Program-made: the position numbers and the translations under genes
NCBI GenBank assembly: GCA_013397795.1
Contig: VZTJ01002466.1
Coordinates: forward strand, 365,696-429,695
Length of the DNA stretch: 64,000 nucleotides
Direction of reading: 5' to 3'
DNA from: Orthonyx spaldingii
Taxonomy: Eukaryota > Chordata > Aves > Passeriformes > Orthonychidae
The notes under the pieces: generated by a model
Seen by the model: only the letters and a program-made list of their open reading frames with translations
Told to the model about the DNA's origin: nothing
The model's database searches: none
Shown: one piece after another, positions 1 through 11,966 of the stretch
How the letters are laid out: each line of letters starts with the position of its first letter
Numbering within the stretch: the first letter of the stretch is position 1

Positions 1-2190
1 ACTACACATTATCAATATTTCAACACCTGTGTCATTACAGTAGTGTTGATATTTACTTTTTTTGCTTATATTTGCTTGCCTCTCCTAAGACTGCATCACT
101 TGCTTTTGATTACAGATCAAACAGAGGATTTTGTTCCTTACATTTATGAAATCTAGGAAAAAAGTGGCATCTGCCTACCATCTCCCAATACCCGTTTCTT
201 CATCCAGAGTCAGCTAAATACTCTGACTAAAATTATGTTATATATTCTAAACATTGAAACCATCTAATAGGAAGGATGTTGAACCTTGTTTCAGAGCAGT
301 TGCTATTCTCAGAAATGTATAAATTAAATTACATATTTTAATGTCATTATAGAAATGCAGTTATTAAGCATATCTTTGCTAACTGCACAAAAAGAATGAG
401 ATAAGTTTTATTCATTATTGTTAACTAAATGAAAAGAAAGCTTGAATATACAGGTGAAAAGCAGAAAATTTAGGTAGAGATAGTGTTTTTTGAAATCAAG
501 AGCTATAGATTTTTAAAATTAAACAGTTACAGTTGACAGCTATGACTTTTAACAAAATAACCCTCTTTTGTATCTTTCCAGGATATGTAATCTGAAAAAA
601 ATTCCCTATCTGTTGAATCCTCAATCTGAAGTTTGCCTATAGCACTATTTAGTCAAAAACCTATGACAGCACTCAGCTTTATGAAAAGAGTCACAATGCA
701 ATTTTTAACCTTGTTCTATTTTTATTAAACAGGAATTTTAAATGTCTAAAGAAAAAGAAACACCAGCCTATATCAGGATCTTATTGTAGGCCCAGTTCAC
801 TTGTAAAACACAAGCATCATCCCCGTACTACAGACTAAAGCATCATATTTGGACATTCTTGCAGACTGTAGCTCAGAATGAGAGAAGAAAATTAAAAGGT
901 CTTTGGTTACACTGCAAAATTTTTATGAGATCCCAGCTGCGTAATTCTAGCTTGTCAATAAGAATATACAACTTTAAGAAAGCAAAGTCAGTTTTGTACC
1001 TCATGGCTTAGCATCATGTATAAGATTTGATTGCGAGCTACCAAGATGTAATTTAGATTAAATAGAAATTGTTCCTGTTAGCTAAAATAATTCATTTCCT
1101 CTAAATGCAGAGTAAAGACAACCACTGTCACAGCATATTGCTAGCATCAACTCTAGGAAAAAAGATGCCTTAACCACTTCTTCAAGAAAATCTGTTAGAA
1201 TATGGCAGTTGTTAAAAAAAAAGTAAACCAGAAAATGTATCAGTGAATTCTATGCAAAATGTGATATTAAGTATAAACTGTCCAGCTATTATTGTTGAAA
1301 TAAAGAACCAATATAGCCATAGTGGTAACTGAGGTTTTTATTTCCCAAAAAATGTTCTGGGCTAGTCTGTACTAGGAATAGTTTTACTTTGTGTAAGCCT
1401 CACACTGTGTCTGCAGCTTGGAGGGGTAAATACTGATGCTTAAATATAGTGGTCAGCATCTCTAACTTCATATCTCCACAACCAGAGAAACTTTTCAGTA
1501 ATTTCCATCTCCCCAGCACATAGTGAATTTCTGCTTAATGAGTTAATGCTTCCAGTGACACAAAACTGCTGGACATGAGGATTTTTGAGTCAAAGAATGG
1601 CCATCTCTGCTATTGCAAATGTATTGCTTGTGGCAACTACCGCCTCTAGACATCTGCTGGTTACTTTTATGTTTTGTGAGAAAACAATCTTCTCTGCCTC
1701 TTCCTAATTTAAGATGAAGTACAAAAGAAATAGTAGCCTTTGGTGCCTCTGTTGGATTCCTCCATTTCAACAGGTGAAACTGCACAGAACAAAAATACAA
1801 CTTCCACAAATGAATAAATGTTGCAAATGTCTGCTTATATATGAATATCAATAGCTGACTTAGAGAGTGCTGTGATGAGAGAGTTTAGAAGACTGATTAA
1901 ACCAGATTTAAACTTTAAACAGCAGCAGGCTAGACTGATATTCATTAACACACTTCAGGCTAATGCCTCGATCTTACCCAGTAAGATCTTAACATATAAC
2001 TAAAATTGTTGTGACTATAGAGTAGCACAGAGGCCATGCTAAATAGTAAGCACTGGATGAGGCCCTTAAAACACTTCAATTCCTGAGGTCAAGGTGACCA
2101 GGCTTCACAGCTATTCCAAAAAGAAAGTCAGCTGAATATCCTTTTTTTATGCAGCTCTCCTTGCTCATGTCTGGTGTTTTTCCTGGTTGC
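1..2190. other. AT-rich noncoding stretch
   Basis: Unique AT-rich sequence with frequent stops in all frames. I see no coding sequence, no retrotransposon match I recognise and no tandem repeat. A 102-codon open frame on the minus strand (1543-1851) has no recognisable domain and is treated as chance. Confidence 0.7.
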
Positions 2191-2191
2191 T

Positions 2192-2213
2192 CCCACCCTC
2201 CCCTCCCCTACCC
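2192..2213 (-). promoter_or_regulatory. Putative G-quadruplex motif (minus strand)
   Basis: The plus strand shows five C-tracts of 3, 3, 4, 4 and 3 bases (2192-2194, 2196-2198, 2200-2203, 2205-2208, 2211-2213) separated by loops of 1, 1, 1 and 2 bases. On the minus strand this is a canonical G-quadruplex motif with one spare tract, and the plus strand could form an i-motif. Loops this short predict a stable fold. There is no gene next to it to suggest a role, so regulatory function is inference only. Confidence 0.6.
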
Positions 2214-5200
2214 GCCAAAACGAAGATCTCATATGCTACTCTTATTTCTGGTTGTGTGAGATGCTGCTCATCTCATTTCTGGTGTTGTAAGCTGTCCTTC
2301 TTGCGTGTTCAGCAAAATGCCCTCCTCATTTTCAGTCCCTTGTTCTTATTTTGTACTCTATTCTTGATCTTGAAAATTGTGCTTCTTGTAGTAACACAAT
2401 GTTTTCCTGTGCCATCTGAGTGCAACTGTACAAGTCTTTGCCTTCTTTAGAGGTCACATTGCCCACACATTTATGCAAAATGCTTGTATATTGTGCCTAT
2501 CTGTATTACAAAATATGTTTGTTACAGTATTTTTGTATGCTTATGTTTGGGTTCAAGACAAGCAAATATTGATTCTGCCCAGATTAATGCACTTCTCAGG
2601 TATAGCCATCACAGGCCTCTGTTTTGACTGCACAGCTGTAAAAATTGTTTATTGGACAGAGGTGTAATTGCTGCTCAAAGAAAAGGTTATGTTGTGTGGG
2701 GATCTGCATTTATACTGTTTGTGAACCGCTGCAGAGCTCCTTTAGCAACTTAGAACCCATGTATTTTATCCATAGTAAATGAATTGAGTAATAGTATAGT
2801 GCAGAAAGCAATACTGGAATATCAGTCCCTAGTCCTTAATGCCACTGAGTTCATAAAATTCCAATTCATAAACGCTGATGATACTGAGTAAAATAATGAT
2901 CTGGAAGTATTTGGTGAACAAAATACTTCGTGTCTTCACAGAGTAATAGTATAGTTGGCACAAAACATGTCATAGGCTCAATCCCACATGCAGCACTTGC
3001 ATCAGAAATAGAAAATGCGGCCTACTAAATCCGTAATACAACTCTTCTAATTCATGGGATTTTATCTACCGAAATGGTCTCTGTATCCAACAGGTCTAAC
3101 CAATACCCTCTTGGTTTCGATAAAGTATTCAGAGAGATCTTTTTTAAGAAGACTCTACAGGACTAATCTCAAAACTACCAGAAGTATTAGGATTACATTT
3201 TTGGCAGGGGGAATTTTCTTTGAATAATATCAATAACATCATGCTAACTTTTCTGAAGTAGTCTTCTGGTGATGTGAGAATAGGATGCACTTTTAAATTC
3301 AGTTTCTTGGTCATCTATGAAACATTTCTCCTACCTTCTCTGCGAGTGTTCTCCTTGACTCATTTGGCCACGTTTGTTCCAGGGAAAATCTCCCTAACTT
3401 TACAAATTTTGTGGTTCACTTCACTGAGAAACACTTGGCTTTTTTGCAAAAGGTTTAATCGCATGGTCATGAAGGTTAAAATACAGAACCAAGTTTATTA
3501 TTCCATTATGGGATTTAAGATTCTCAAGGAACCTGTATCAGTGTTTTCTAAATAGATGATGGCTTCCACATTCCTCCTGCAAGCAATCTCCAAAGGGAAA
3601 TAGAAGTTTATGTTCCCATAATAGTGCAGAACTCATGGAAATACCTGAGACCTGATAACTTATTTCAGATGTACTCAGAATACCTAGCCTGAAAAACGGC
3701 CTGTGGGATTCTCTCTCCAAGAGAATGTAGTCCTGACATGGTATAACAAGTGACCTCATCTCGACTTATAAAGTTGGTGTAGTCCTGATTCCACATCTGA
3801 TTTTGAAAATAGCCTTCAATCTAGTCTTGTCAGACAGAGTTGCCTTATGCAAAATGGTTCACTAATAGCCCAGACAGGGACAAAATTTCATTCACTAGAA
3901 TGTTTTCTTATCCTTCATTTTTGCTGCACGGTCTTAGCACACACAGGTGCACAATTCTGGGAAACAAAAAATAATTAAGACAGTCTGTGCAGCAAACATA
4001 GGTTTATTAGCCTGGAGCCACTTCTGATATTTTTCCACATGCACTAAAACCATTTAACTGTGCATTGATTATCAAGGGCAAAGTTAGAGGACATCTATAT
4101 TTAAAATACTACCAGCACTTTGATTTCTGTCTTTCTGATTAGACTGCTAAGGCAGTCTGCAGCTTTTTATTAAATCTAGAGGATGTCTATCAAATAAAAG
4201 GTGTTTTATCAGCTTCCTGTGTGAAAAGAACATAAATGGGAACATTAGATTTAAAACAGTAAAAAAAGAGACAACAAGAAACTGCTCATATCTAACCCTT
4301 TGCTATCACTTTCAGTCTAGGAATATATACATATTTCAGACAAAAAGGCTACCTTTTATTGCCTTTACCGCAAGACATGGAACAAATTTTTTGTCCTTAC
4401 ATAGAAAAAGTCAGACAGTCTCCAGCAGAGCTTGGATACACTGTGTTTTGATGTGTAAGGTGATATGAATATAACTGACCTTGAATGTGAATTAGTATAT
4501 TTGACTGTACAGTAAAATATTTGTGATAACACCATTGGCTGAAAGGTTGATGTTGCTAAGATATCATCTTTTAGGTTCCCATCAAGGACATTTTCAATAA
4601 TGTTTGATAAGAGATTCCATACCTATACTGATATTCCAACAAAATTAGGTATTTCTGGAGTAATATTAGATATGTCCAATTAACAGGAGACCATTTTTTG
4701 TCATGACTGTCTTATGGCTGTATCAGCAAGTAGAATGGGGGAAAAAAAAATATGGAAGAACTGTAGTGTTATCAAGAAGAATTGGATACGTTATGAATGG
4801 AGAGGCAGTCTGCTTTGGACTAGCTTTTCTCTGGTCCCAAGGTCCAAACATGGATTAATTACTGGAGTGCATCAGGTGTGTATTGTGTGCACATTTTTCA
4901 GTGTAGTTTCACCCAAAAGAAATACAGTTCATACGCTCTGAGGCTATTTTGTAGCTGGGTTCAATCAGGTTTGTTTCGAAATGGCACCCTTGATTCTCAC
5001 TAAAACACTAATGTACACTTTGCACTGTTTTAGTTTATCAAAGAAGATTCCGTTTCAGCCGTCCCCAAACACAGCATACAGACAATTTATCCAAACAAAG
5101 ACTCCCTTTGCTTATCTTGCTAAGTGCCATAAGCTGAATTGGAGAGATCATCTTTGAGGCTGATCAACCAGTATAATCTGGGAGCAATATCCATAGTTAT

Positions 5201-8200
5201 GATGACAGGCTGGAAAGCTCTTCAGTTTCAATCTTCCACTGCAGCTTCTACTTACTCTGGAAGGAATTTGCCATAGCAGCACTTGATCCCTGTTTTTACT
5301 CAATGGTTAAAAAACTAAAGAGGATAAGCAAGCCTGCTCTCCACAATTACTAGGTTCTTGATGCTGGTTGATTTGGCAATAATAGGGTGTTTTCCACATT
5401 ATGATCCTTCATCAGGTAAGATCTTTCAGCTAGTACTAAATTAACCTACTATCATTCATAAGCATTGATTTTACTTTGATTTTCTCCTTCATGACACTAA
5501 AAAGGAGGGGGTACCATCAGAATTGCAATTTGGGATTATTAAATTGATAAATTATCTTCTTCCTCAGCTCAGAAAGAGGACTTCAAATAACAAAGCAGTA
5601 AAAATTTTGAAGACCGATTGCAAGAATAAAAACAGTACCTCAGAAGGTCCAGAATGATTACTCACTCCAGTTCCTTGGTCTGACAAATACATTCATGAGT
5701 TGAAGGAAAACACCTTTTTTACTTATCAACTTTTGATCAAGATCCCTTGAATTTATAATTTTGTGTTAAACACATTCAACATCACATGATTTTTTTTTCA
5801 TCTTCACACATATCTGTTCATACTTTGTTTTCCAGCTGAAGCCATCAAAACTGCGAGTGGGTTATCTCTGCCATTATTCAAGGGTTAGGTATATGTCACT
5901 GATCCAGCTGGCAAAAAAACCCACTCTACCTTGGCAATTCCATTTATCACTAAATATCATTGAAGTAGAGAATAATCATGGGGTTTGGGTTGTAGGTATT
6001 TCATCTGCTCCAACTGAGCAATTTTGCCAATAACCATCAGGGTGTTTTGTGCCACCTGTGGTTGTGCCTTGTTGCTTCTCTTTGTTACACTGCTTATTGA
6101 AGGACTTCATTTTGTTTGTCAGAAGTTATAGAACTTTTATAAACTTAGAAAGTATTTTGTTGGTGTTTTTAAAAAAATCTATAGAGTTATGAGTCTAACT
6201 TTCAGGGGGATATGGACTCCTCTATTCACTTGATATCTTAGAGAATACTGCGGATATATTTTCCTTCTTCTTTCAATGTGTGTGAAACTTCGCTTTTATT
6301 GCTAAATACATTTGCATGAAGACAGGATTTATGTTGCATACTTCGTTCAATGCTGCTGCCTTTTTCTCTCTGAAAGTTGTAATCCACTGAATGTAAATCC
6401 CAGACTTCTCCACTGCTAATTGTGATATGGCAGGGAGGGGAGTATGAGTCTGAGGGAGAAATAAGCAGCTGGAACAGATGAATGCTTACAAAACAGAAGT
6501 CATCTTTGCATGAAAAGTATCACACATTTGCTTTTCCATTTGCTTTTTTAAATCAAAGTGGGGGGAATGCAAATAGGGGAAAATGTGCATTTCCTCACGG
6601 AGAGAGGATATGATCATAAACTGAAGGGTCTTACAGGCTTTAATAAAAAGGATGTTTTAGTCCAACGGCAAAACACTGAGAAGGGTCAGAGAATGTCCAG
6701 CAATTGAATGATATCTTAGCATGGTTCAGGACACCAGCTTCTATAGCCTAGGGCTTCAGACACAGTTCATCAGTCAGAATGCACTGAAATGTATTTCTTA
6801 GGTAATGTTCCAAGCTATATTTGATAACTTTAGCCATTTCATCATTCTGCTTTCGTATACATAGAATACAACCATGGGTCAAAGGAACATGATCAGGAAT
6901 ACAAGATTTAAAAAACATCCACCTTCATATCTGCCATTCCGTTATACAGTCCATGAAGAAGTGTTTCAAGGCTGTGACATGCCTGAATTTCATTTCATTT
7001 TATGCAACAGGGAAAATTGTTTTTCATGTACTTTCGCACTGCATACATTTCTCTGTTGTACAGAGAAAACAAAGGGAACTGAATCAAGGTGTCTTTCAGG
7101 CACTTATTTCAATAGAGGGTTCATCTGTAAATTTTTGACTCAGGTCAAAGCCAGGAGGTAAATGGAAACCACAGTTATCTCTTTCTGCTTAAAAACAATT
7201 GCTGTCTTCTTGTCCAGGGATTTGCTTTACTTTCAGGATATATACTGCCATGAAATGAATTTTATTCATATGAATTGCAACTAACACTGCCTTCTACAGG
7301 GAACTGCAGCTGATGTCCCTAGAAATATCATCCTTATTGTTCTTTTTAATGAAGCTTAGGATAAGTTTTGCACTTCAATTCCCAGAGCTGATCAAATCAG
7401 GAGCTTGTATATCTGGATATACCTGCATGAAGTCTACTTTTTTTTTTTCCAAAAAGGAGGGGATTTTCAAGTTAGCAGCCAAGTCCTGCAATGCCTTTTA
7501 GAGAAGGAAAATGGACAGAGCAGGTGTTTTCTGCATAGAGTAGCTTAGACCTCCTCCCTTTCTGCTCTCTCTTCCATTTCTGTAAAAGAAGTGCAAAATG
7601 TCTTCTTCCTCTTCAAATGCAACAATCTGGAGGACTCCCTCCTTCCTCTTTGGGAAGAAGGATATAAACAGGAATGATATAAAACTTTATTTGAGAAGTC
7701 TTCCTACTAGTGATAAATAACTGCCTTCCACATGCAGAGAACTGCAATACAAAATAAGGAGACAAAATGGATGAAACACAAAATGTGCAAGGCAGAATTT
7801 GGAGCTGGCTGACAGAAATGTCAGCAAATTGGTGTAAGTTATAGTATTTTACTTTCACTTACAGGCTCAGAACTGAATTCACCTCTTGCCAGTGATGAGT
7901 TTGGCAAAAGGTCTAAGAAATTCTGCACAATGGATGCTTTTGGCTGTCAACAGCCTATTTTAGGAGTCAGAAATATATGGAACATGAAAAATGACCCAAC
8001 AGGACAGGGACCAAGAAAATGCCTGGCATGTCCCTTACACATAAACCTTCCAAAGTGTTGATGAGCCATGCTGGCCATTCTAAACCTACATTTTGTGAGT
8101 GTTTTAGGAGCTCCAACACAGATAAAGCCCAGAGGACCCAGTCCTCTTTTACTTACTTTGGTTTATAATTGTTGTTATATCTATTGTAATCTTTTAAGTA

Positions 8201-10067
8201 GAAAAAAGTGTGAAGGAGCTGTGGTCTTGTATTCTCGACTTGGTCAGCCCTCATTTCACACAATAACTGTTAGTTCCTGAGCACTTAACACTTACATTCT
8301 GGACATTTAATTACAACAGTTAGGAAGGCAACTAACTCCTGGTACTCTGTACTTACCCATAAATGACATACCTCATTTGGGAACTCAGCCTGCAAACGAA
8401 AACTTGTCAGCTCTCAAATATTATTAGCAAGAGTTTGACATCATTCAAAAATGTTTACAAATCACTATAGTGTGTCCTTGGAACAAGACCCAGAATTCTG
8501 TTTACATTTTTAAAATCCCTAAAGAATGGGGCTTTTGTCCAACAATATGGTCCTCATGACTGCAGGAAAACAAATAATAAGCATTAGAAAAACACACAGA
8601 ATAGAGACAAAGTTCAAAAAATCTTCTTTTTCCCCTGTTTTGCAGATAGAAAGGCACTAGGCCCTCCAGTGCTACCCGTGGCCTTTCCCAAACTCAGGCA
8701 AGATGCTGTTTTAGTTAAAATTCCAGTATGGTTTATCCCTTGTTTATTTTTCCCCATCATTTCGCAACAATGTTTTTTGGCAGATGGAAATGACTCCAAC
8801 AAAAAGCCAGGTGCATGCTCTGGCGGTTTCCCTGCTAAAAGGGATTTAGTCAGATGTTCCTTCCACCTGTGAATTGGCTGCCCAGTCTCAGCCAGCTCCT
8901 ATGAATGTAATTATTATGCTCTATTTCAAAAAGCCAAAAAAGTTCAAGTTGCTTATGTCAAAAAAAGAGTCTAATACCATTACAATTTCTCTCTATTTTC
9001 AGAGCCTGATTGTCAATGAAAAAATGGTTGTGATTTCAGAAATTTTCACGTTCATTTTCAGTTTGAGGGCGTATCCTGACCCAGATTTCCACGACTCTAC
9101 CTTAGATTTACACTAAAGCAATAATAATCAGTGGCACTCTTTAAACAATAAACAAATATTCACATCTTTAGCTCTGTTCCCAAACAGTACCAAATTCCCT
9201 GTTTTTTTCTGTAAAGAGATGAGTCGTATTCAGGCAGTAATGAGAGACTCTATGTGCATGGCTTCATAGGGAGCTCTGCTACCTGGAGGAAAGGCTACCA
9301 ATATGTGGCTTCCATGTGATTTCTAGATTCTTGGGCTTTGAGATCTCCCTTTTCTTTATGAGGAGCAAATCCATTTTCTCAAAGGGATAAATCAAAGCAA
9401 GATTTTTTTCGTTCCCTGCATTTTTTAGTCTGCCATGAAGAAGTCCATTAAGCAGCATGAAAAGTTCAAAATTAACTAAGGTGCTATACTAAAATATTTT
9501 TTAAAGATCTGAGATAAACATGAGGCAGGTTCCATATTAATGGACTGAGGCATAGAACTTCACACATATTGACAATGCAAACACAGCCCTCTTTATCACT
9601 GATCAAAAGCACTTGGATAGAACCATCAGTCTTCACACAGATGTACTCCAAGACAGATTTGTGGGAGTTACAAATTGAAAGCAGAGAAAAGCAGCAGCCC
9701 AGCATGAGTGAAGAAAATTCAGAGGCAAAGAACTAGTCAGACTGCCTAGGGCAAGGCTGTTTGGATGACTGGCTGCTCAGTCCTGTGCAGTGAAAGGGAG
9801 GGAGTCCTGATACTGCACAGATTCCCAAGAGGAAAAGCCAAATATGATCACAGTATTCATTGAATTGTGTGATATAGAATGTAGATTTTCCTTGAATTAA
9901 ATCCCATCCAAGCTACTGTGTAATAGAAAAAATGGTCAAACTTGTTCTTAAACTCTGTTGCTATAATACAACAATTAACACAATGTTTCATGTGTTCCAG
10001 TACCAGTTTTCCTCAATCTAGGTAATACGTATCTTGTTCATTTTATTGTAGCCTCATTTTGTGTAGC
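2214..10067. other. AT-rich noncoding stretch
   Basis: No gene or recognisable interspersed repeat is seen in this 7.9 kb. Short open frames of 60-95 codons occur on both strands without family resemblance. There is a T-run of 11 at 7438-7448. A 33-base exon-like interval on the minus strand (8357-8389) is listed separately. Confidence 0.65.
8357..8389 (-). other. Possible micro-exon, minus strand
   Basis: Read on the minus strand, a T-rich tract ending in TTTGCAG is followed by 33 bases and then a strong donor (ATGG then GTAAGT). The 33 bases are an exact multiple of three and open in frame 1 (AEFPNEVCHLW). No gene, flanking exon or homology supports it. Isolated matches like this arise by chance in windows this large, so this is only a candidate. 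Confidence 0.1.
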
Positions 10068-10170
10068 TTTTTTGGGGGGATGGATTTGGAGTTTTTTGGG
10101 GTTGTGGAGGGATTGTTCAGGGAGTTTGAGGGGAGTTGGGTTTTTTGGTTTGGTTTTCCAGGGTTGGGGG
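10068..10170 (+). repeat. G/T-skewed low-complexity tract
   Basis: About 103 bases carry only three C residues on the plus strand. G-runs of 3-6 (for example 10074-10079, and around 10097, 10110, 10120, 10130 and 10138) alternate with T-runs. Loops between G-runs are mostly 4-8 bases, so it borders on G-quadruplex potential. The open frame across it (10059-10403) is Gly/Phe/Trp-rich only because of this composition and is not taken as a gene. Confidence 0.6.
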
Positions 10171-10421
10171 ATAAATTAAATGCATTTAGGTCTCCATCTT
10201 CTACGAAAATTCATGGTTGCCAGTTCTTTAATCACTCCCATGATGAATCCTTTCTGTGCATAAATATCAGTGCCTGTTCTACCTCTAAATTTCACCATAC
10301 TTTACACTTACTGAACAGTCATTTTCAAAAGTGTAAGGTCATGATCACATTATCAACTTACAAAATAGTTTGGGGTTTTTGCACTGTATTTTCATGTTAT
10401 TAATCTATTTATCACTAATGG

Positions 10422-10485
10422 TGTGTCTTATTCTAATCAAAGTACAGTTGAACTGTGTTTTATTCTATTCAAAGTACAGTTGAAG
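10422..10485 (+). repeat. 32-bp tandem duplication
   Basis: Two adjacent 32-base units (10422-10453 and 10454-10485) differ at only three positions. Each contains the shared core CAAAGTACAGTTGAA. The high identity suggests a recent local duplication, probably by replication slippage. Confidence 0.85.
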
Positions 10486-11828
10486 TTGAACCAACAACTT
10501 TTTTAACAACTCAGTGTCCACTATGCATAAAGAATTTGAAAATTATTTTGTATTATTTTATATTTGTAGTATTGTTTAAACTATAGCAATGTTTTTGAAA
10601 TTTTGGGACATAGTGTTCACAAGCCCATGTTGATCATATAGATCGATTACACAGATAAATAATGGAAGAATCTTATCCAGAGAAAAGCAATTAGGGTCTT
10701 TTTTTTCTCCTTTTGATGTTTGTAATATTTGATTGTTTTTATTGTAGAGGGTGGTCCTGAAGTAATAGTAGCAATGGAATGAAAAAATGGTTACTCTAGA
10801 AATTATAGCTATATTCAGTGGAAAAGGAACACACAAAACCAGACATATTTCCACAATATAAGAGTGTCTGTTGTGCCCTGTGTAATTCAGGCCAACGGAT
10901 CGGCAATATCAAAATTAGTAAACGGGGAATAGAGCCTTTGTGATATTCACTGGTCAACACAGATCTATGATCTGACTCAGATTTCTGTTAATATATTTGT
11001 TAATCATAAGTATTCTTCCAGAAATTTGCATGAACAAATGTCAGCTTGTGGGATATTTGTGAACTGTTCCCTTTGACTATTTGCTGTGTGATTGATTCAT
11101 TTGCCTATCTGGTCGTATGAAATATGTTAAAGAGGTGAGTTGAACAAACAGCAAACACTGCACTTCCCATTGTAAATGTACAGCTGAAACAATAACTACA
11201 TTAAAATACAATAAATACTTCATCCTTTCATGCTTTGAACAGTGCAACACAGTAACATGGAACCAAATTTGTTTATTTTATTTGATAGAATAACAGGTAC
11301 CTGATTTCCTGTGAAACCGCAATCAATAGCATCCTGAAATTCTGTATGAAAACTAATGGGAAACCTCCCATGCATTGAAATGGGAAGCAGGATTTTATTT
11401 TGTGAAGTATTTAGCCATAATAGGCAGAATGTGGCAAAGCCTCTTGAACTGTATCATGCTTTTGTTCAGTCCTCTTTCCAGAGGGTGTAGCAAAACAGCA
11501 TCACCAGTTTTTTTTGGTTTTGTATTACGTCTAGATTGATGGTGTTTACACTGATGGTGTTTTCTCATAAGAGGATTTTAGAAGAAAAAAAAATACAATA
11601 ATATTTGGAACATGAAAATAACACCAGCTTTTTCCATGAAAGTATCATAATATCTGTTTTACGCTGTATATTACATGCACCTGCTTCTCAAAGGTGACAG
11701 AAGTAATCAAAGTCTAAATTTTTTGCAGTGTACAGTTTTCTCCTCTGTTGATTTCTGTATGTACTGAAAGTAGCTTGTACTATGTTATTATAAATTCTAA
11801 TTGGTCTAACTAATATAGCCAGATTTCT
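10486..11828. other. AT-rich noncoding stretch
   Basis: No gene or repeat is recognised. A good donor-like site (AAAGAG then GTGAGT, about 11130) is preceded by a plausible acceptor, but every frame between them contains stops. Confidence 0.6.
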
Positions 11829-11966
11829 TTAACAGAAACAAAAAAAAAAAAAACCAAAAAAAAAAAAAACCAAAAAAAAAAAAAACCAAAAAAAAAAAAA
11901 ACCAAAAAAAAAAAAAACCAAAAAAAAAAAAAACAGAAGGAAAAAGAAAAAAAGGAAACAAAACAA
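11829..11966 (+). repeat. (A14CC) minisatellite in A-rich tract
   Basis: From 11840 to 11933 there are six runs of exactly 14 A residues separated by CC at 11854-11855, 11870-11871, 11886-11887, 11902-11903 and 11918-11919, so the period is exactly 16 bases with no visible unit-to-unit variation. The flanks (from 11829, and on to about 11966) are purine-rich. CR1, the dominant avian retrotransposon, does not add poly(A), so a retroposon tail is not the obvious origin; slippage amplification of an A-rich seed is more likely. Perfect homogeneity implies recent expansion, or collapse or expansion during assembly. Confidence 0.95.
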
